A DNA stretch of 10,199 bases, taken from the NCBI GenBank assembly GCA_009919985.1, contig RGAX01000092.1, forward strand, positions 1-10,199, in the 5' to 3' direction. The DNA comes from Opitutaceae bacterium (GTDB lineage Bacteria > Verrucomicrobiota > Verrucomicrobiia > Opitutales > Opitutaceae). The translations under genes were made by a program, and so were the position numbers. Below, one piece after another: positions 6,953 to 10,199 of this stretch. The notes below the pieces were generated by a model. That model ran no database searches, was not told where the DNA came from, and was given only the letters and a program-made list of their open reading frames with translations. The stretch's first letter is position 1, and every line of letters starts with the position of its first letter.

Positions 6953-6981
6953 GTATTACATCACTTTAGCCCAAAGCCCGC
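6953..6981 (-). promoter_or_regulatory. Candidate promoter of the second oxidoreductase gene
   Basis: Read on the minus strand, TAATAC (plus-strand 6953-6958) resembles a -10 box about 33 bases ahead of ATG 6920. The hexamer 17 bases further upstream is GCGGGC, a poor -35. A good -10 with a weak -35 next to tandem AraC-type repeats is the pattern of an activator-dependent promoter. This is a visual match only. Confidence 0.3.
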
Positions 6982-6990
6982 ACTTGCGTT

Positions 6991-7024
6991 AGTACGGAAC
7001 CGACTTTTGATAGCACGAAACCGA
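6991..7024. promoter_or_regulatory. Tandem 21-bp-spaced direct repeat, probable AraC-family binding site
   Basis: AGTACGGAACCGA (6991-7003) and AGCACGAAACCGA (7012-7024) agree at 11 of 13 positions and start exactly 21 bp apart, two helical turns. AraC-family proteins typically bind such same-orientation half-sites spaced by 21 bp. The pair ends five bases before the start codon of the divergent AraC-type gene. It would cover a possible promoter of that gene (TTGCGT at 6984, TTTGAT at 7006). It also sits just upstream of the weak -35 of the oxidoreductase promoter. Activation of the oxidoreductase and repression of its own gene is the simplest reading. Confidence 0.55.
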
Positions 7025-7028
7025 TCTT

Positions 7029-7790
7029 ATGCTGGCCTGGCAACCGCTTCTTGTTCAAAAAATTGAAATCCACGCACTGGATTTCGTACTGCGGAAACTC
7101 CAATTGAACCGGCACCGCGACGCGGAAGTCGCGCCACATGGTCATGATTACGCTCAGCTTATTCTTTATCTATCGGGCGAAGGTGTGCAGACCGTAAAAG
7201 CTCGGCGGCGCCGAGCGCGGGCCGGCGATCTCTTTGTAATTCCCGCCGGTACTGCACATGGTTTTTCAGTCGCAGGCCGTAGTCGACCGCTTTGCTTGGT
7301 TTTGGATTTCGAACTCGAAGACTCGGGTCGGGTGCGAGCCGCCCATCGCACGTTATCCCCCGCGACCCTCAACGAACTACACGCCCAACTCGCACGCGTC
7401 CCCCGTAAAGGTCGTCTCACACTCGGAGATTATCCCGCCATACTTTCGGTGGTCGCCCGGCTACTCGCCCACACTCCGGCTGAACCGAAATCTACCCCCA
7501 CGCTCTTCGAAAAACTGAGCGAACACGTGCGCCGGCCAGCTCGTCTCGGAAAAATTTCACGCGATCTAGGCTATCACCCAGATCACTTGAGCCGAAAACT
7601 AAAACGTGAATCCGGCCTCGGGCTTCGCGCGCTGCGCCACCGGGTGCGACTTGCAGAAGCCCAAAGCGCGCTGCGTTCCAGCTCGAGCGTAGCCGAAGCA
7701 GCAACAAAGACAGGCTTCGAAGACCCCAATTATTTCAGTCGCTGGTTTCGCCAGCAAACTGGCCTTACCCCCAGCCAGTGGCGCGGTTAA
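7029..7790 (+). CDS. AraC-family transcriptional regulator with N-terminal cupin sensor
   Basis: A 253-residue activator-type regulator. The N-terminal third is a cupin sensing domain: HGHDYAQLILYLSGEG (37-52) with H37, H39 and Q43, then GDLFVIPAGTAHGFSV (66-81) with H77. The C-terminal part (about 160-253) carries the two helix-turn-helix motifs of the AraC/XylS fold: LGKISRDLGYHPDHLSRKLK (173-192) and SVAEAATKTGFEDPNYFSRW (220-239), ending in the signature TGLTPSQWR. Length is slightly short for the family because the linker is compact. Start ATG 7029 gives a normal N-terminus; no Shine-Dalgarno. It is divergent from the second oxidoreductase, with a tandem 21-bp-spaced repeat between them, so it probably senses a sugar or derivative and controls that gene. 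It runs toward the cupin gene, with 28 bases between stops and no terminator visible. Confidence 0.9.
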   Translation: MLAWQPLLVQKIEIHALDFVLRKLQLNRHRDAEVAPHGHDYAQLILYLSGEGVQTVKARRRRARAGDLFVIPAGTAHGFSVAGRSRPLCLVLDFELEDSGRVRAAHRTLSPATLNELHAQLARVPRKGRLTLGDYPAILSVVARLLAHTPAEPKSTPTLFEKLSEHVRRPARLGKISRDLGYHPDHLSRKLKRESGLGLRALRHRVRLAEAQSALRSSSSVAEAATKTGFEDPNYFSRWFRQQTGLTPSQWRG

Positions 7791-7818
7791 CGCGACTGCA
7801 GCCGGGCGAATCATGCGT

Positions 7819-8271
7819 TTACTCAGGTTTCTTAGTGCACTGAGGCTGTGCGCCTTCGGGCAACGGCGGAATCGCGCCCTCGCCCGCTTTGGGCAACGTG
7901 CCGTTAAGCTCTTGGCGCCAGTGCGCGACATCTCCACCGGGGCAATACACATAAATCATGTGCATCGGTTCATCGCCGGTGTTCGTGAGTTGGTGAAACA
8001 GCGTCGGCGGCATGAATACCGCCTGACCTGCTTTGATCGGGCTGCGCTCAGAACCGACGCAAATCTCACCTTCACCTTGGACAATAAAATAAACTTCCTC
8101 CTGTTCTTGGTTGTGCCATGGCACCTGGCCGCCCCGCGGCTCGAGTATGGAATAGCCCATAGAAAAACCTTTGGCGGCAATCGGCTGGCCGAGTTGGCCG
8201 ACGAGGCCGCGGCCCCAACGACGCGCAGGAAAAGTACCTCCAGGAAGCTTGGCGAGATCAGCAATAATCAT
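7819..8271 (-). CDS. Small single-domain cupin protein
   Basis: A 150-residue protein with one cupin beta-barrel. Motif 1 is PWHNQEQEEVYFIVQGEGEI (51-70) and motif 2 is GQAVFMPPTLFHQLTN (82-97). The likely metal ligands are H53, E59 and H93. The position of the second motif-1 histidine is occupied by Q55, so metal binding may differ from the classic three-His/one-Glu site. Such proteins range from sugar isomerases and dioxygenases to ligand-binding proteins; nothing seen decides. The C-terminal 20 residues are a Pro/Lys-rich tail beyond the barrel. I chose ATG 8271; an in-frame GTG at 8295 would add eight residues. It lies 51 bases downstream of the M3 peptidase on the same strand with no promoter or terminator visible between, so read-through from the peptidase is possible. 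Confidence 0.82.
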   Translation of the reverse strand: MIIADLAKLPGGTFPARRWGRGLVGQLGQPIAAKGFSMGYSILEPRGGQVPWHNQEQEEVYFIVQGEGEICVGSERSPIKAGQAVFMPPTLFHQLTNTGDEPMHMIYVYCPGGDVAHWRQELNGTLPKAGEGAIPPLPEGAQPQCTKKPE

Positions 8272-8322
8272 AGTGCGGATGTGTTGGGCGAGCACCGTGT
8301 CGGGCGCGAACCTTTTTTGCCG

Positions 8323-10199
8323 TCAGCTTGCCAAACCACTCCGTTCCAACAACGCCGCGACATCAGGATCTCGCCCCATAAACGATCTAAATAATTCCAA
8401 CGGATCCGCCGAGTTACCGCGGCTCAGGATTTTTTCCACGAACTCCTGGCCTACCTTCGCGTTGAATAGCCCTTCTTTCTTGAAGCGCGAAAACGCATCA
8501 GCATCAAGTACCTCAGCCCACTTGTAAGAGTAATAACCGGCCGCGTAGCCGACGGGGTCAGAAAAAAGATGATTGAAACGTTTCAAAATCGTGGGTGCCG
8601 GCGGCACCGTCGGCACGAGGCACTCAGCGACCAACGCGCGCGCCGTGGATTCAAGGTCAGCCTCATTGGGCCAGCCACCCGCCCGCATGTGCAGAAGTAG
8701 ATCCATTTTTGCAAAAGCCACCTGCCGCATCGTCACGCAAGCAGCGCGGAATTTTTTGGCCGCAGTCATTTTTTGAAAAATTTCCTCCGGAATCTCCGCC
8801 CCAGTTTCGTGGTGACGCGCAAACAGATCAAGGCTCGCGCGCTCCCAGCACCAATTTTCCATGATCTGCGAAGGTAGTTCCACGAAATCCCACGCTACGT
8901 TTACGCCATTAAGCGACTTGATTTCCACTTCGCCCAACAAGTGATGCAGCAAATGGCCAAATTCATGAAACACCGTCTCCACTTCGCGGTGCGTCAAAAG
9001 AGCGGGCCGATCTGCCGACGGGGGCGTAAGGTTGCCACAAATATAGCCGAGATGCGGGGCTCGACTTCCTTGCGGCGTAGGCCCGCCGGTGATCAAATAA
9101 CCCATCCAGGCACCGCCCCGCTTCGATTCACGCGGATGCCAATCAGCATAAAAAGAGCCTACGTGGCGCCCGCGCCCATCGTGCATCTCATAGAATTTCA
9201 CTTCGGGATGCCACGTTTCCACCGCACCCACGGCGCGCTCTTGCACGCGCAGGCCAAAAATGCGCTGCACCAATTCAAACAATCCCGCGATCACCTGATC
9301 GACCGGAAAATAGGGCCGCAAAATTTCTTCATCGAACGCGTACCGTTCCCGCCGCAGCCGCTCCGACCAAAATGCGAGCTCCCAGGGCGCCAGCGGCACG
9401 ACGCTCGTTGCATGAGTTTGGCGCGCCTTGAATTCTTCGAGCTCGCGGTTTTCTCGAGCGAACGCGGGGCCAGCCCGCTGTTGAAAATCTTCCAGAAAAG
9501 CCAACGCGCGCGCCCCTGATTTGGCCATGCGACGCGCCAACACAAGGTCCGCAAAATGCGTCTGCCCAAGCACCGCCGCTTTTTCTGCGCGCAAGCAAAG
9601 AATACGTGTCACCAGCTCCGTATTATCATGCGGCACATGCGATCCAACCGCCGTCGCAGCTGTCCACATTTGCTGTCTTAAATCAGCATCTTCTAGATAC
9701 GTCATGAAAGGCTCCTGCGAGGGCATGTGCAGCGTAAAACGCCACCGCGGGCACTCCTCGGAGCCGAGATTTTTTGCCGCCGCATTGAGCCGCGCGGCAG
9801 CGAGGGCGTGGGCGGGCAATCCAACTAAACGCCGTTCGTCTTCCACCACGAGTTGCCAGGCGTTGGTCGCATCGAGCACGTTTTCTGAATAGCGCTGCGT
9901 AAGCTGAGCCAACTCAGCCTGTATAGCCTCGAGACGAGCGCGCGGTCCCGCCGGTAGATCCGCTCCGGCTTGGCGAAAGTCGGCCAATGTTTCGTCGACC
10001 AAGCGACGGTGCACTCCCATGAGCGCACGCGCCTCTGCCGTCGCGGCAAACGTGCGCAATCGCTGCCACAACGCCGCATTGAGCGGGATGCCGGCGTAAA
10101 AGGCCGAAACTTTGGGCAACACCACATTGTAGGCTTCTCGCAAGGGCGCGGCATCTGCCACCGCTTGCAAATGTCCCACCTTGGCCCAAGCGACATTTA
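8323..10199 (-). CDS. M3-family zinc oligopeptidase (oligopeptidase A type), N-terminus outside window
   Basis: The visible 624 residues are most of a thimet-oligopeptidase-like M3 metallopeptidase, a cytosolic enzyme that cuts short peptides, for example those left by ATP-dependent proteases and signal-peptide breakdown. The zinc site is complete: HEFGH at visible residues 411-415 (encoded by 8967-8953), and the third ligand Glu in DFVELPSQ exactly 25 residues after the second His (about 440), as in thimet oligopeptidase. Near the C-terminus, GYAAGYYSYKWAEVLDADAF matches the tyrosine-rich substrate-binding segment of the family. The frame stays open to the window edge (NVAWAK precedes the GTG at 10179), so the true start lies beyond it. 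Full-length members have about 680-700 residues, so roughly 60-80 are missing. Dcp-type dipeptidyl carboxypeptidases share the fold; the sequence looks closer to OpdA/PrlC. Confidence 0.92.
   Translation of the reverse strand, partial: NVAWAKVGHLQAVADAAPLREAYNVVLPKVSAFYAGIPLNAALWQRLRTFAATAEARALMGVHRRLVDETLADFRQAGADLPAGPRARLEAIQAELAQLTQRYSENVLDATNAWQLVVEDERRLVGLPAHALAAARLNAAAKNLGSEECPRWRFTLHMPSQEPFMTYLEDADLRQQMWTAATAVGSHVPHDNTELVTRILCLRAEKAAVLGQTHFADLVLARRMAKSGARALAFLEDFQQRAGPAFARENRELEEFKARQTHATSVVPLAPWELAFWSERLRRERYAFDEEILRPYFPVDQVIAGLFELVQRIFGLRVQERAVGAVETWHPEVKFYEMHDGRGRHVGSFYADWHPRESKRGGAWMGYLITGGPTPQGSRAPHLGYICGNLTPPSADRPALLTHREVETVFHEFGHLLHHLLGEVEIKSLNGVNVAWDFVELPSQIMENWCWERASLDLFARHHETGAEIPEEIFQKMTAAKKFRAACVTMRQVAFAKMDLLLHMRAGGWPNEADLESTARALVAECLVPTVPPAPTILKRFNHLFSDPVGYAAGYYSYKWAEVLDADAFSRFKKEGLFNAKVGQEFVEKILSRGNSADPLELFRSFMGRDPDVAALLERSGLAS

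Noticed and set aside
7599..7952. 117-codon minus-strand frame crossing the AraC/cupin junction
   Set aside because: It overlaps two well-supported genes, and its residues are Arg/Ala-rich without any motif; a coding shadow.

Overview
The window looks like chromosomal DNA of a free-living, moderately GC-rich heterotrophic bacterium, most likely a verrucomicrobium of the Opitutaceae type. This is inferred from protein style: a LacI-type regulator with a 'GVYQNGQLIGATAVD' C-terminus, Gfo/Idh/MocA oxidoreductases and a Dabb protein together. Almost no gene has a Shine-Dalgarno sequence, which fits. No rRNA, tRNA, CRISPR, insertion sequence or phage gene was seen, and the gene content is ordinary sugar and peptide metabolism.

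Layout. 1-444 (+) is the C-terminal end of the ribosome-associated GTPase HflX. Convergent to it on the minus strand lie an exported metallophosphoesterase (467-1282), a small Dabb-family protein (1299-1598) and a LacI-family repressor (1709-2755). Divergent from the repressor is a probable two-gene operon on the plus strand: a Gfo/Idh/MocA oxidoreductase (2887-3939) and a 12-helix MFS sugar-type transporter (3973-5319). It ends in an 18-bp palindrome followed directly by a hairpin plus T-tract. About 310 bases (5388-5700) follow with no convincing gene but many short inverted repeats. Next is a second, different Gfo/Idh/MocA oxidoreductase on the minus strand (5772-6920) with a very clear intrinsic terminator. 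Divergent from it is an AraC-family regulator (7029-7790). A pair of 13-base direct repeats exactly 21 bp apart in the shared promoter region is the best regulatory signal in the window. The right end carries, on the minus strand, a small cupin protein (7819-8271) downstream of an M3-family zinc oligopeptidase (8323 to beyond the window edge).

How the genes may work together. There appear to be two independently controlled carbohydrate modules. In one, a LacI repressor faces an oxidoreductase and transporter pair: import of a sugar or polyol, then NAD(P)-dependent oxidation. In the other, an AraC activator with a cupin sensor domain faces a second oxidoreductase. Substrates cannot be read from the sequence. 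HflX and the M3 peptidase are housekeeping genes flanking these modules. I found no strong evidence for an undescribed system. The items most worth checking are the AraC-type tandem site, the hairpin-rich spacer 5347-5700, and the unassigned Dabb and phosphoesterase pair.
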